Source: JAGTRP01 sp035255045 (GTDB taxonomy: Bacteria; Pseudomonadota; Gammaproteobacteria; Burkholderiales; Rhodocyclaceae). Taken from it: 64,000 bases of DNA. The stretch spans positions 1-64,000 of the forward strand of contig DATFAA010000054.1 in the NCBI GenBank assembly GCA_035255045.1, given 5' to 3'. Positions 1 through 7,856 of the stretch are shown piece by piece. Numbering within the stretch: the first letter of the stretch is position 1; each line of letters opens with the position of its first letter. The notes under the pieces were generated by a model. That model saw only the letters and a list, made by a program, of their open reading frames with translations, searched no databases and was not told where the DNA came from. Both the position numbers and the translations under genes were made by a program.

Positions 1-491
1 GGCAGGATCATGAAGGGCAGGTGCACATAGACCATGCCGGCGATGACCGCGGTCGAGCTGTGGAGCAGGTTCAAGGGGCCGAGGATGATGATCCAGGCGT
101 AGACCCGGATGAGGAGGTTGCTGGCGAAGGGCAGGATGACCAGGAGGACGAGGACATTGCGCCGGCCCTTGGGACTCCTGGCGATGAGGAGCGCCAGGGG
201 ATAGGCCAGCAGCAGGCAGAGGAAGGTGGTGAGCCCGGCCACGGCGAAGGACTTGGCCAGGATCCAGGCGTAGATGAGGTCGTCCGTCACGAAGCGGTAG
301 GCATCGAGACCGAGGGGGCTTTCCGCGAGGGGGGCGAGGCCGCCGAATTCCCCCGGCTGGCGGAAGCTGGCGGCGGCCATGATGACGGCCGGGACCAGGA
401 AGAAGACCACCAGGAACAGGGTGGGCGGCAGGGTCACCAGCCACCGGGTGAGGCGCTCCGGCCCCCTAGCTGGCGAGGTAGGAGCCCGCAT
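1..491 (-). CDS. Polyamine-type ABC transporter permease (PotB-like), 3' end cut by window
   Basis: Inner-membrane permease of a spermidine/putrescine-family ABC importer; the first 163 codons are visible and the gene runs off the left edge. The start is an ATG at 491 inside the end of potA, with a clear GGAGG a few bases upstream, giving a 26-base overlap and implying translational coupling. The N-terminus carries a first membrane helix (around residues 17-37, LPPTLFLVVFFLVPAVIM), a short periplasmic loop, and then helices around LTTFLCLLLAYPLALLIA and NVLVLLVILPFASNLL, the usual arrangement of BPD_transp_1 permeases of this family. The substrate cannot be read from the permease: polyamines are the family default, but related systems take putrescine, opines or other small cations. 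The periplasmic binding protein is not in this window. Confidence 0.85.
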   Translation of the reverse strand, partial: MRAPTSPARGPERLTRWLVTLPPTLFLVVFFLVPAVIMAAASFRQPGEFGGLAPLAESPLGLDAYRFVTDDLIYAWILAKSFAVAGLTTFLCLLLAYPLALLIARSPKGRRNVLVLLVILPFASNLLIRVYAWIIILGPLNLLHSSTAVIAGMVYVHLPFMIL

Positions 492-1551
492 CGTGCCTCC
501 AGGCCACATTCACCCGGTCGCCGATTTCGTGGAAGCGGGCCCGCCCCGGCGCCCCGTTGGTGGCCAGGGCCTCCAGGACCACGTCGTTGTCGAGGGCGAC
601 CTTGTAGACGGTGACGTCGCCCAGGTACAGGTACTCCCGGATGGTGCCGACGAAATGGTTCTTCAGTTCCGGCTTCTCGCTGGGGTGGGAGAGCCGGATG
701 TGCTCGGGCCGCAGGGCCAGGGTGCCCTTGGCCCCTGCCGCCACCTCGGGCTGGGGCGGCGCCGAGATTTCCCCGAGGCCGGCGGCGGCCAGGTGCAGGC
801 CCTGGTGGGTGGACTGGCGGACTTCCACCTCGATGAGGTTGATGGTGCCGATGAAGTCGGCGACGAAGCGGTTCCTGGGGGAGGAGTACAGCACTTCGGG
901 CATGTCCAGCTGTTCCACCCGGCCGTCCTTCATGACGGCGATGCGGTGGGACAGGGCCAGCGCCTCTTGCTGGGCGTGGGTGACGAAGACGAAGGTGACC
1001 CCCACTTCCCGCTGCAGGGCGATGAGCTCCCCTTGCATGCGCTCCCGCAGCTTGGCGTCCAGGGCGCCCAGGGGCTCGTCGAGGAGGAGGAGGCGGGGCC
1101 GGTTCACCAGGCCCCGGGCCAGGGCCACCCGCTGCTTCTGGCCGCCGGAAAGCTCGTGGGGATAGGCGTCGCCCTTGTCCTCCAGGTGCACCAGGGCAAG
1201 GGTCTCGCCCACCCGGCGGCGGATCTCGCTGCGGGGCTTTCCCGCCATCTCCAGGGGGAAGGCGATGTTGCCGGCCACCGTCAGGTGGGGAAAGAGGGCG
1301 TAGCTCTGGAAGACGGTGTGGACCGGCCGCTTCTCCGGCGGGATGCCGGCCAGGGGCTTGCCGTCCAGGAATAGCTCGCCCTCGTCCGGGGCGTCGAAGC
1401 CCGCGATCATGCGCAGGATGGTGGTCTTGCCGCAGCCCGAAGGCCCCAGCAGGGTGAAGAATTCCCCCGCCTCGATGGCGATCGAGACCTCCTTGACCGC
1501 TTCCAGGCTACCGAAGCGCTTGGTGACGTTGCGGATTTCGAGCAGGGCCAT
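466..1551 (-). CDS. potA: Polyamine-type ABC transporter ATP-binding protein
   Basis: Cytoplasmic ATPase that powers the permease encoded just downstream. 361 residues, normal for PotA-like proteins. Walker A GPSGCGKT at 36-43, signature LSGGQ at 134-138, Walker B RLLLLDEP at about 153-160 followed by LGALDAKLR, and the switch histidine in FVTHAQQEAL. The C-terminal third (about 240-361) is the TOBE regulatory domain typical of importers of this class. It is the first gene of the visible operon and its stop overlaps the start of the permease. A perfect hairpin and a TATAAT hexamer lie between it and the chemoreceptor gene upstream, so it probably starts its own transcript. Whether the substrate is spermidine, putrescine or another amine is not decided by this sequence. 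Confidence 0.9.
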   Translation of the reverse strand: MALLEIRNVTKRFGSLEAVKEVSIAIEAGEFFTLLGPSGCGKTTILRMIAGFDAPDEGELFLDGKPLAGIPPEKRPVHTVFQSYALFPHLTVAGNIAFPLEMAGKPRSEIRRRVGETLALVHLEDKGDAYPHELSGGQKQRVALARGLVNRPRLLLLDEPLGALDAKLRERMQGELIALQREVGVTFVFVTHAQQEALALSHRIAVMKDGRVEQLDMPEVLYSSPRNRFVADFIGTINLIEVEVRQSTHQGLHLAAAGLGEISAPPQPEVAAGAKGTLALRPEHIRLSHPSEKPELKNHFVGTIREYLYLGDVTVYKVALDNDVVLEALATNGAPGRARFHEIGDRVNVAWRHDAGSYLAS

Positions 1552-1589
1552 GGGGGGTGCCCGGGATGGGGACCAGCCCCGATGACACC

Positions 1590-1595
1590 ATTATA
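1590..1595 (-). promoter_or_regulatory. Possible -10 element for the pot operon
   Basis: Perfect TATAAT on the minus strand about 40 bases upstream of the potA ATG. At the usual spacing there is no good -35 hexamer; the upstream DNA is the arm of the 17-bp hairpin. It could be a weak or activator-dependent promoter, or chance. Confidence 0.3.
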
Positions 1596-1599
1596 ACCC

Positions 1600-1640
1600 C
1601 CCGTGGGGCGGGGCTTGACCGGAAAGCCCCGCCCCACGGG
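1600..1640 (-). terminator. 17-bp perfect hairpin between chemoreceptor gene and potA
   Basis: The arms 1600-1616 and 1624-1640 are perfect reverse complements (CCCGTGGGGCGGGGCTT and its complement) with a 7-base loop. It begins 17 bases past the chemoreceptor stop codon, where a terminator would be expected. No T-run follows on the minus strand (the sequence goes on GGTTATAATGG), so it is not a textbook intrinsic terminator; it may act as a 3' stabilising stem or a Rho-assisted stop. Confidence 0.45.
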
Positions 1641-1656
1641 CGTATACAGGGAGCGG

Positions 1657-2862
1657 CTAGATGCGGAAGCGGCCGGTTTCCTGCTGCAGGTGTCCCGACA
1701 GGGCGCGCAGATTGGCCGCCGCCGTTGCCATGGCCTCGACGATGCTGCAGCTCTCCCCCGCCTGCTGGGCGATGGACTCGATGTGCCGGCCGATCTCCTG
1801 GGTGGCGAGGTTCTGCTCCTTGACGGCGGCGGCGATGGACTCGACACCCTCGTTGGCCAGGGTGATGAGGCGGTTGGATTCCGACAGCACCACGGCCACG
1901 TTCTCCATGGAATCCTGGCTGGCCTGCAAGGATTGCTGGCCCTTCCGGATGGCGGTGTCCACACCCTCGGACTTCTGGCTGAGGGAGCCCGTGATCTGGT
2001 CGATCTGGGCGGCGGACTGGGCGGATTTCTCGGCCAGCTTGCGGACCTCGTCGGCCACCACGGCGAAGCCGCGGCCCTGCTCGCCGGCCCGGGCGGCCTC
2101 GATGGCGGCATTGAGGGCGAGGAGATTGGTCTGGTCGGCGATGTCGCGTACCTGCTGGGTCATGGCGACGATGCTGCGGGTGCTTTCCAGGAATTCGGCC
2201 ACCGCCATTTCGATTTCATGCATGGCCGATTCCGCCACGTCGATTTCCCCGACCAGGGCCGACAGCTTCTCGTTGCCGACTTCGGCCTGGTGGCGGCCGG
2301 CGGCGGCCTCCCGCAGCACGTCGTCGGCATGCTCGCCGATGGAGTGGATGCTAACCGTCACCTCCTCGATGTTGGCCGCGATCGAGGAAGCGGAGCCGCT
2401 CTGGTTGGTGGTGCAGTGGCTGACCGCGCTGGTGGAGTGGGACAGCTCTTCGGCGGCGCCGGCGAGCCGGGTGGCCGAGGACTGCACCTCGCTGACGATG
2501 CGCCCCAGATCGACGCGGATCTTTTCCGCGCTGGCGGCGATGCGGCCGAACTCGTCCCGGCTGGATTGGTGGATGGCGGAGGAGAAATCCCCGGCCGCCA
2601 GTCGCTCCAGCTCTTCGACCAGGATTGCCGCCGGCCGCGAGATGGCGGTGCGCATCATCCAGTAGAAGGCGCCGAAGGCGAGGACGGACGCCCCGGCCAT
2701 GAGATAGACGCTGTGCAGGATGGAATCGGTGCTGGCGTGCAGGGCGTCCAGGGCCTCCCAGCACTGCCACAGGCCGTAGCCGGCGGCGGCGGCGAAGAGC
2801 GCCGTGCCCACCGCCGAGACGGCCAGCAGCTTGTTACCGACGCTTTCGGTAATGACTTTCAT
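1657..2862 (-). CDS. Methyl-accepting chemotaxis protein with minimal periplasmic loop
   Basis: Chemoreceptor, 401 residues, that should couple to CheA/CheW in the inner membrane. Start ATG at 2862 chosen because GGGGAGGAG precedes it and the protein begins with a membrane anchor. Two helices at about 11-33 and 51-70 are separated by only about 18 residues, so there is almost no periplasmic ligand domain. A HAMP-like stretch follows (about 70-125) and then the cytoplasmic signalling domain with the conserved hairpin tip around 241-270 (IADQTNLLALNAAIEAARAG, then EQGRGFAVVADEVRKLAE). No C-terminal CheR tether pentapeptide is visible (the end is GRFRI). Such receptors may sense membrane or energy state, or an internal signal. 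The ligand is unknown. No che genes are in the window. Confidence 0.93.
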   Translation of the reverse strand: MKVITESVGNKLLAVSAVGTALFAAAAGYGLWQCWEALDALHASTDSILHSVYLMAGASVLAFGAFYWMMRTAISRPAAILVEELERLAAGDFSSAIHQSSRDEFGRIAASAEKIRVDLGRIVSEVQSSATRLAGAAEELSHSTSAVSHCTTNQSGSASSIAANIEEVTVSIHSIGEHADDVLREAAAGRHQAEVGNEKLSALVGEIDVAESAMHEIEMAVAEFLESTRSIVAMTQQVRDIADQTNLLALNAAIEAARAGEQGRGFAVVADEVRKLAEKSAQSAAQIDQITGSLSQKSEGVDTAIRKGQQSLQASQDSMENVAVVLSESNRLITLANEGVESIAAAVKEQNLATQEIGRHIESIAQQAGESCSIVEAMATAAANLRALSGHLQQETGRFRI

Positions 2863-2965
2863 GGTTCTCCTCCCCGTGGGTGGGCGCCCGGCGGATGCCC
2901 GTGGTGGGTATTCAGGTTTTGTTGTTCTTTCCGGGAAGGAGGTAGTGTAGGACTGAGCGCCGCCG

Positions 2966-2985
2966 CAATGGCAAATTCGCCATTG
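2966..2985. repeat. Dyad CAATGGC-N6-GCCATTG upstream of the chemoreceptor gene
   Basis: Perfect 7-bp inverted arms (2966-2972 and 2979-2985) around AAATTC. It lies about 105 bases upstream of the chemoreceptor ATG, a position that would suit an operator, though no regulator is identified. Confidence 0.35.
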
Positions 2986-2995
2986 AAATCGTTGA

Positions 2996-3044
2996 TAGCC
3001 GTATTCGGCTACCCCGCTGCGGGGATTGCACCACCCTTTCCGGG
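2996..3044 (-). repeat. Palindromic cluster after spoVR, possibly a REP-type element or terminator
   Basis: Just downstream of the spoVR stop, the minus strand contains CCCCGC-A-GCGGGG and then TAGCCG-AATA-CGGCTA (2996-3011), preceded by TAGCCCGGAAAGG. This chain of short GC palindromes with TAGCC/CGGCTA motifs resembles the small dispersed REP/BIME elements common between genes in high-GC proteobacteria. No second copy was noticed in this window, so the repeat nature is unproven; it could equally be a multi-stem terminator. Confidence 0.3.
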
Positions 3045-4571
3045 CTACGGCCGCCGGCGCTTTTCCGGCTTCCTCTCGCCCAGGAGGCGTACGTCCCCGT
3101 CCGGCGACTGCTGTTCGAGGCGCACGGTGAAGCCCCACAGGTGGGCCAGGTGGTCGAGGGCGGCGAAGCTGGCTTCGGCCAATCCCCGGCGGCGATGCGT
3201 GAAGTGGCGCAGGGTGAGGGAGCGGTCGCCGTGGAGATCGACGTTCCAGATCTGCAGGTTGGGGTCGGCGTTGCCGAGGTTGTACTGCTCGGAAATCTTC
3301 TGGCGCAGCTCCCGGTAGCCCTGGTCGTTGTGGATGGCGCTGATCCGCAGCTTGCTGCGGCTGTCGTCGTCCAGCACCGCGAAGAAGCGGAAGTCCCGCA
3401 TCAGTTTGGGCGACAGGTACTGGGCGATGAAGCTCTCGTCCTTGAAATTGGTCATGGCGAACTGGAAGGTCTCCCGCCAGTCGGAGCCGGCGATTTCCGG
3501 GAACCACTCCCGGTCCTCGTCTTCCGGGTTCTCGCAGATGCGCCGCAGGTCCTGCCACATGGCGAACCCCAGGGCGTAGGGGTTGATGCCCGAGTAGTAG
3601 GGGCTGTTGTAGGCGGGCTGGTAGACGACGTTGGTGTGGGACTGCAGGAATTCGAACATGAAGCCGTCCGATAGCTTGCCTTCGTCGTACAGGGTGTTGA
3701 GCAGGGTGTAGTGCCAGAAGCACGCCCAGCCCTCGTTCATGACCTGGGTCTGGCGCTGGGGATAGAAGTACTGGTTGACCTTCCTGACGATGCGCACGAT
3801 TTCCCGCTGCCAGGACTCCAGGAGGGGGGCGTTCTTCTCGATGAAATAAAGCAGGTTCTCCTCGGGCTGGGCCGGGAAGCGGCTTTCGGCTTCCGGCGTC
3901 TCCGCCAGGGGGGAGCGGGGCAAGGTGCGCCACAGGTCGTTCACCTGGGCCTGGAGGTATTCCTCCCGTTCCTTCTGGCGCAGCTTTTCCTTGACCAGGG
4001 ACAGGGGAGGAGACCGCTTGTAGCGGTCCACGCCCAGGTTGGAGAGGGCATGGCAGGCGTCCACCAGGCGCTCCACCTCGTCGATGCCGTAGCGCTCCTC
4101 GCATTCGGTGATGTAGTTCCGGGCGAACACCAGGTAGTCGATGATGGCGTCGGCGCTGGTCCATTGCCGGAACAGGTGGTTGCCCTTGAAGAAGGAGTTA
4201 TGGCCGTAGGCGGCGTGGGCGATCACCAGGGCCTGCATGGTGGAGGTGTTCTCCTCCATGAGGTAGGCGATGCAGGGATCGGAATTGATGACGATCTCGT
4301 AGGCCAGCCCCATCTGGCCCCGCTTGTAGCGGTTCTCGGTCTCCAGGAAGTGCTTGCCGAAGGACCAGTGGTGGTAATAGACCGGCATGCCGATGGAGGC
4401 GTAGGCGTCCATCATCTGTTCGGCGGTGATGATCTCGAGCTGGTGTCGGTAGCAGTCCAGGCCGTAGTTGCGGGCCACCCGGCCGATTTCCTGGTCGTAG
4501 TACTCGATGGCCTCGACGGTCCATTCCGAGGTTTCGGTGGAGGCTTCGAGGTAGGTGGTGGGTTCGCCCAT
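3045..4571 (-). CDS. SpoVR family protein (YcgB-like)
   Basis: 508 residues, full length for the family. Recognised from the N-terminal segment through WSFGKHFLETENRYKRGQMGLAYEIVINSDP and GHNSFFKGNHLF, which are hallmark SpoVR stretches. Start ATG at 4571 has AAGGAG at the right distance, overlapping the stop of yeaH. It is the last gene of the prkA-yeaH-spoVR operon, the same three-gene association seen widely in bacteria, where it is linked with stationary phase, nitrogen starvation and stress. The molecular activity of SpoVR is not established; the Bacillus name comes from a spore cortex phenotype and this organism shows no other sporulation gene. A soluble cytoplasmic location is inferred from the lack of signal or membrane helices. 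Confidence 0.93.
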   Translation of the reverse strand: MGEPTTYLEASTETSEWTVEAIEYYDQEIGRVARNYGLDCYRHQLEIITAEQMMDAYASIGMPVYYHHWSFGKHFLETENRYKRGQMGLAYEIVINSDPCIAYLMEENTSTMQALVIAHAAYGHNSFFKGNHLFRQWTSADAIIDYLVFARNYITECEERYGIDEVERLVDACHALSNLGVDRYKRSPPLSLVKEKLRQKEREEYLQAQVNDLWRTLPRSPLAETPEAESRFPAQPEENLLYFIEKNAPLLESWQREIVRIVRKVNQYFYPQRQTQVMNEGWACFWHYTLLNTLYDEGKLSDGFMFEFLQSHTNVVYQPAYNSPYYSGINPYALGFAMWQDLRRICENPEDEDREWFPEIAGSDWRETFQFAMTNFKDESFIAQYLSPKLMRDFRFFAVLDDDSRSKLRISAIHNDQGYRELRQKISEQYNLGNADPNLQIWNVDLHGDRSLTLRHFTHRRRGLAEASFAALDHLAHLWGFTVRLEQQSPDGDVRLLGERKPEKRRRP

Positions 4572-4580
4572 GGGGACTCC

Positions 4581-5852
4581 TTAAGCCAGGCGCTTCTTGA
4601 ACAGTTCGCGGAACACCGGGTAGATGTCCGTCACTTCGGCGATGCGCTGCATGGCGAAGCAATCGGAATGCTGGGCCCGCACCGACTCGTATTCCAGCCA
4701 CAGGTTCTGGGGCTCGCCGTCGGTGATCTCGATGTAGGCGAAGTACTGCACCGAGGGCAGGATGGCCTCGGACAGCAGCTCCCGGCACTGGGGCGAGTCG
4801 TCGCTCCAGTTGTCGCCATCGGAAGCCTGGGCACCGTAGATGTTCCAGGCGCTGCCGGAATAGCGCTCGGCGATGATGTCCCGCATCAGCTTCAGGGCAC
4901 TGGAGACGATGGTGCCGCCGGTCTCCCGGGAGTGGAAGAAGTTGTCTTCGTCCACCTCTTCCGCCGCCGTGTGGTGGCGGATGAACACCACTTCGATGTG
5001 CTCGTAGCTGCGGGTCAGAAACAGGTAGAGGAGCATGAAGAAGCGCTTGGCCATCTGCTTCTTGCTCTCGTCCATGGAGCCGGAGACGTCCATCAGGCAG
5101 AACATCACCGCCTGGGTGGAGGGCTCGGGGATGCGGATGCGGTTGTTGAACCGCAGGTCGAAGGTGTCGATGAAGGGGATGGCCCCCATGCGGGCCCGCA
5201 GCAGGGCGATCTCCCCTTCGACCCGGTCGATTTCCGGGTCGCCGTGGGGATGCAGGGCCTGCAGTCGCTCCAGTTCCTCCTGGAGTTCCCGCAGCCGGCT
5301 GGCGTAGGGCCCGCCGGTGGCGATGCGCCGGCCGGTGGCCCCCCGCATGGTGCGGATGAGGTTGATGTTGGTCGGCACCCCGGTGTGGGTGTAGCCGGCC
5401 CGGATGCGGCGGTACTCCTCGATCCGCGCCAGCTGGCGCTTGATGAGGTTGGGCAGGGCCAGCTCGTCGAAAAAGATGTCGAGGAACTCGTCCCGGGACA
5501 GGGTGAAGACGAAGTCGTCGAGGCCTTCGCCGTCTTTGCTGGCCTGGCCGCGGCCCTGGCCGCCGCCCCCTTCCAGGGGACGGTCCACCTCGTCGCCGGG
5601 GAGGAAGCGGTCGTTGCCGGGATGGACATTCTCCCGGATGCCGCTGCGGCTGTACCGGAACTGGGGTTCCGAGATGTCGCGGCCGGGAATGCCGATCTTC
5701 TCGCCGCTGTCCAGGTCGCGGATGCCGCGCCGGGCGATGGCGTCGGCCACCGCCTTGCGGATCTGCCCCTTGAAGCGGCGAATGAAGCGGCTGCGGTTGA
5801 TCGAACTCTTGTTCCTGCTGTCCTGTCGCCGGTCAACGATGCGTACGGTCAT
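4581..5852 (-). CDS. yeaH: YeaH/YhbH family protein (DUF444) with VWA-like metal site
   Basis: 423 residues. The N-terminal half is basic and carries a glycine-rich linker (EGGGGQGRGQ near 96-105). The C-terminal half has a von Willebrand A-like fold signature: MDVSGSMDES (the DxSxS metal-binding motif) followed by RETGGTIVSSAL. This is the standard YeaH/UPF0229 architecture. Start ATG at 5852, only 4 bases after the prkA stop, and 9 bases before spoVR, so all three are one transcript. The family is taken to work with the PrkA kinase in adaptation to starvation; its partner and substrate are not known. Nothing in the sequence departs from the family. Confidence 0.92.
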   Translation of the reverse strand: MTVRIVDRRQDSRNKSSINRSRFIRRFKGQIRKAVADAIARRGIRDLDSGEKIGIPGRDISEPQFRYSRSGIRENVHPGNDRFLPGDEVDRPLEGGGGQGRGQASKDGEGLDDFVFTLSRDEFLDIFFDELALPNLIKRQLARIEEYRRIRAGYTHTGVPTNINLIRTMRGATGRRIATGGPYASRLRELQEELERLQALHPHGDPEIDRVEGEIALLRARMGAIPFIDTFDLRFNNRIRIPEPSTQAVMFCLMDVSGSMDESKKQMAKRFFMLLYLFLTRSYEHIEVVFIRHHTAAEEVDEDNFFHSRETGGTIVSSALKLMRDIIAERYSGSAWNIYGAQASDGDNWSDDSPQCRELLSEAILPSVQYFAYIEITDGEPQNLWLEYESVRAQHSDCFAMQRIAEVTDIYPVFRELFKKRLA

Positions 5853-5856
5853 GATG

Positions 5857-7779
5857 TTATGAACTCTTCCTGACGCGCAGATACCATTCGCACAGCAAGC
5901 GCACTTGCTTCTCGGTGTAGCCCTTGTCGATCATGCGATCGACGAAGTCCTGGTGCTTCTTGGCCTCGTCGGCGCTGGCCTTGGCATTGAAGGACACCAC
6001 CGGCAGCAGTTCCTCGGTGTTGGAGAACATCTTCTTCTCGATCACCGCCCGCAGTTTCTCATAGGAGGTCCAGGACGGATTCTTGCCGCCGTTCTTGGCC
6101 CGGGCCCGCAGCACGAAGTTCACCACCTCGTTGCGGAAGTCCTTCGGATTGGAGATGCCGGCCGGCTTCTCGATCTTCTCCAGCTCGTCGTTCAGGGCGA
6201 CGCGGTCGAGGATCTCGCCGGTGTTGGGATCGCGGAATTCCTGGTCCTGGATCCAGAAGTCGGCATAGACGACGTAGCGGTCGAAGATGTTCTGGCCGTA
6301 TTCCGAATAGCTTTCCAGGTAGGCGGTCTGGATCTCCTTGCCGATGAACTCGGCGTAGCGCGGCGACAGGTACTCCTTCAGGAAGCGCAGGTAGCGTTCC
6401 TCGATTTCCGGCTGGTACTGCTCCTGCTCGATCTGCTGCTCGAGGACGTACATCAGGTGCACCGGGTTGGCGGCCACCTCCCGGTGGTCGAAGTTGAAGA
6501 CCTTGGACAGGATCTTGAAGGCGAAGCGGGTCGATAGCCCGGTCATGCCCTCGTCCACCCCGGCGAAGTCCCGGTATTCCTGGTAGCTCTTGGCCTTGGG
6601 ATCGGTGTCCTTGAGGTTCTCGCCGTCGTAAATCTTCATCTTGGAGAAGATGGAGGAATTCTCCGGCTCCTTCAGGCGGGAGAGGACCGAGAACTGGGCC
6701 ATCATGCGCAGGGTGTCAGGGGCGCAGGGAGCCTTCGACAGGGACGAATTGATCAGCAGCTTCTCGTAGATCTTGATCTCGTCGGACACCCGCAGGCAAT
6801 AAGGCACCTTGACGATGTAGATGCGGTCCAGGAAGGCCTCGTTGTTGCGGTTGTTCTTGAAGGACAGCCACTCGGCCTCGTTGGAGTGGGCCAAGATCAG
6901 GCCGTCGAAGGGGATGGCGCCGAAGCCTTCCGTGCCCTTGTAGTTCTGCTCCTGGGTGGCGGTCAGCAGGGGGTGCAGGACCTTGATGGGGGCCTTGAAC
7001 ATCTCGACGAATTCCAGGATGCCCCGGTTGGCCAGGCACAGGCCGCCGGAATAGGAATAGGCGTCGGTGTCGTTCTGGGAATACTTCTCCAGCATGCGGA
7101 TGTCGATCTTGCCCACCAGGGAGGAAATGTCCTGGTTGTTCTCGTCCCCCGGCTCGGTCTTGGAGACGGCGACCTGGGACAGCACCGACGGGCGCAGCTT
7201 GACCACCCGGAACTTGGTGATGTCGCCGCCGAACTCATGGAGGCGCTTGACGGCCCAGGGGCTCATGATGGAACCCAGGTAGCGGCGCGGGATGCCGTAG
7301 TCCTCTTCGAGCAGCGTCGCATCTTCCGCCGGGTTGAAGAGGCCGAGGGGAGATTCATGGACCGGCGAATCCTTGATGGCGTAGAAGGGCACCTTCTCGA
7401 TCAGGTACTTCAGCTTCTCGGCCAGGGACGACTTGCCGCCCCCCACCGGCCCCAGGAGGTAGAGGATCTGCTTCTTCTCCTCCAGGCCCTGGGCGGCATG
7501 GCGGAAGTAGGCGACGATGTGCTCGATCACCTCCTCCATGCCGTAGAACTCCCTGAAGGCCGGATAGACCTTGAGGATCTTGTTGGCAAAGATCCGGGAC
7601 AGCCGGGGATCGAGGCGGGTATCCACCAGCTCGGGTTCTCCGATGGCCATCAGCATCCGTTCCGCTACGCTGGCGTAGGCGGTGCGATCCTTGCGGCATA
7701 GCTCCAGGTAATCCTGGACCGACATCTCTTCCTCTTGCGAGGCTTCGTAGCGGCTCTGGTAACGGCTGAACAATGACAT
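5857..7779 (-). CDS. yeaG: PrkA family serine protein kinase / AAA ATPase (YeaG)
   Basis: 640 residues, normal for the family. An AAA-type N-terminal domain carries Walker A GPVGGGKSS at about 109-117, and the C-terminal PrkA domain follows with conserved ARAKNGGKNPSWTSYEKLR. Start ATG at 7779 with AGGAGG upstream. It heads the prkA-yeaH-spoVR operon. PrkA proteins were described as serine kinases; later work on the Bacillus protein argues for AAA protease activity, so kinase should be treated as the family name. In E. coli the yeaGH pair responds to nitrogen starvation and RpoS. The 77-base gap upstream shows no clear sigma-70 or -24/-12 promoter that I could defend (TGG and TTGCA are present but badly spaced). 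Confidence 0.93.
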   Translation of the reverse strand: MSLFSRYQSRYEASQEEEMSVQDYLELCRKDRTAYASVAERMLMAIGEPELVDTRLDPRLSRIFANKILKVYPAFREFYGMEEVIEHIVAYFRHAAQGLEEKKQILYLLGPVGGGKSSLAEKLKYLIEKVPFYAIKDSPVHESPLGLFNPAEDATLLEEDYGIPRRYLGSIMSPWAVKRLHEFGGDITKFRVVKLRPSVLSQVAVSKTEPGDENNQDISSLVGKIDIRMLEKYSQNDTDAYSYSGGLCLANRGILEFVEMFKAPIKVLHPLLTATQEQNYKGTEGFGAIPFDGLILAHSNEAEWLSFKNNRNNEAFLDRIYIVKVPYCLRVSDEIKIYEKLLINSSLSKAPCAPDTLRMMAQFSVLSRLKEPENSSIFSKMKIYDGENLKDTDPKAKSYQEYRDFAGVDEGMTGLSTRFAFKILSKVFNFDHREVAANPVHLMYVLEQQIEQEQYQPEIEERYLRFLKEYLSPRYAEFIGKEIQTAYLESYSEYGQNIFDRYVVYADFWIQDQEFRDPNTGEILDRVALNDELEKIEKPAGISNPKDFRNEVVNFVLRARAKNGGKNPSWTSYEKLRAVIEKKMFSNTEELLPVVSFNAKASADEAKKHQDFVDRMIDKGYTEKQVRLLCEWYLRVRKSS

Positions 7780-7856
7780 GATGGCCTCCTCTCGTCCTTG
7801 GCGCTCTAGCGGTTAGATAGGCAACCCTTGCAAAGATTTATCTCCATTGCGACTTA

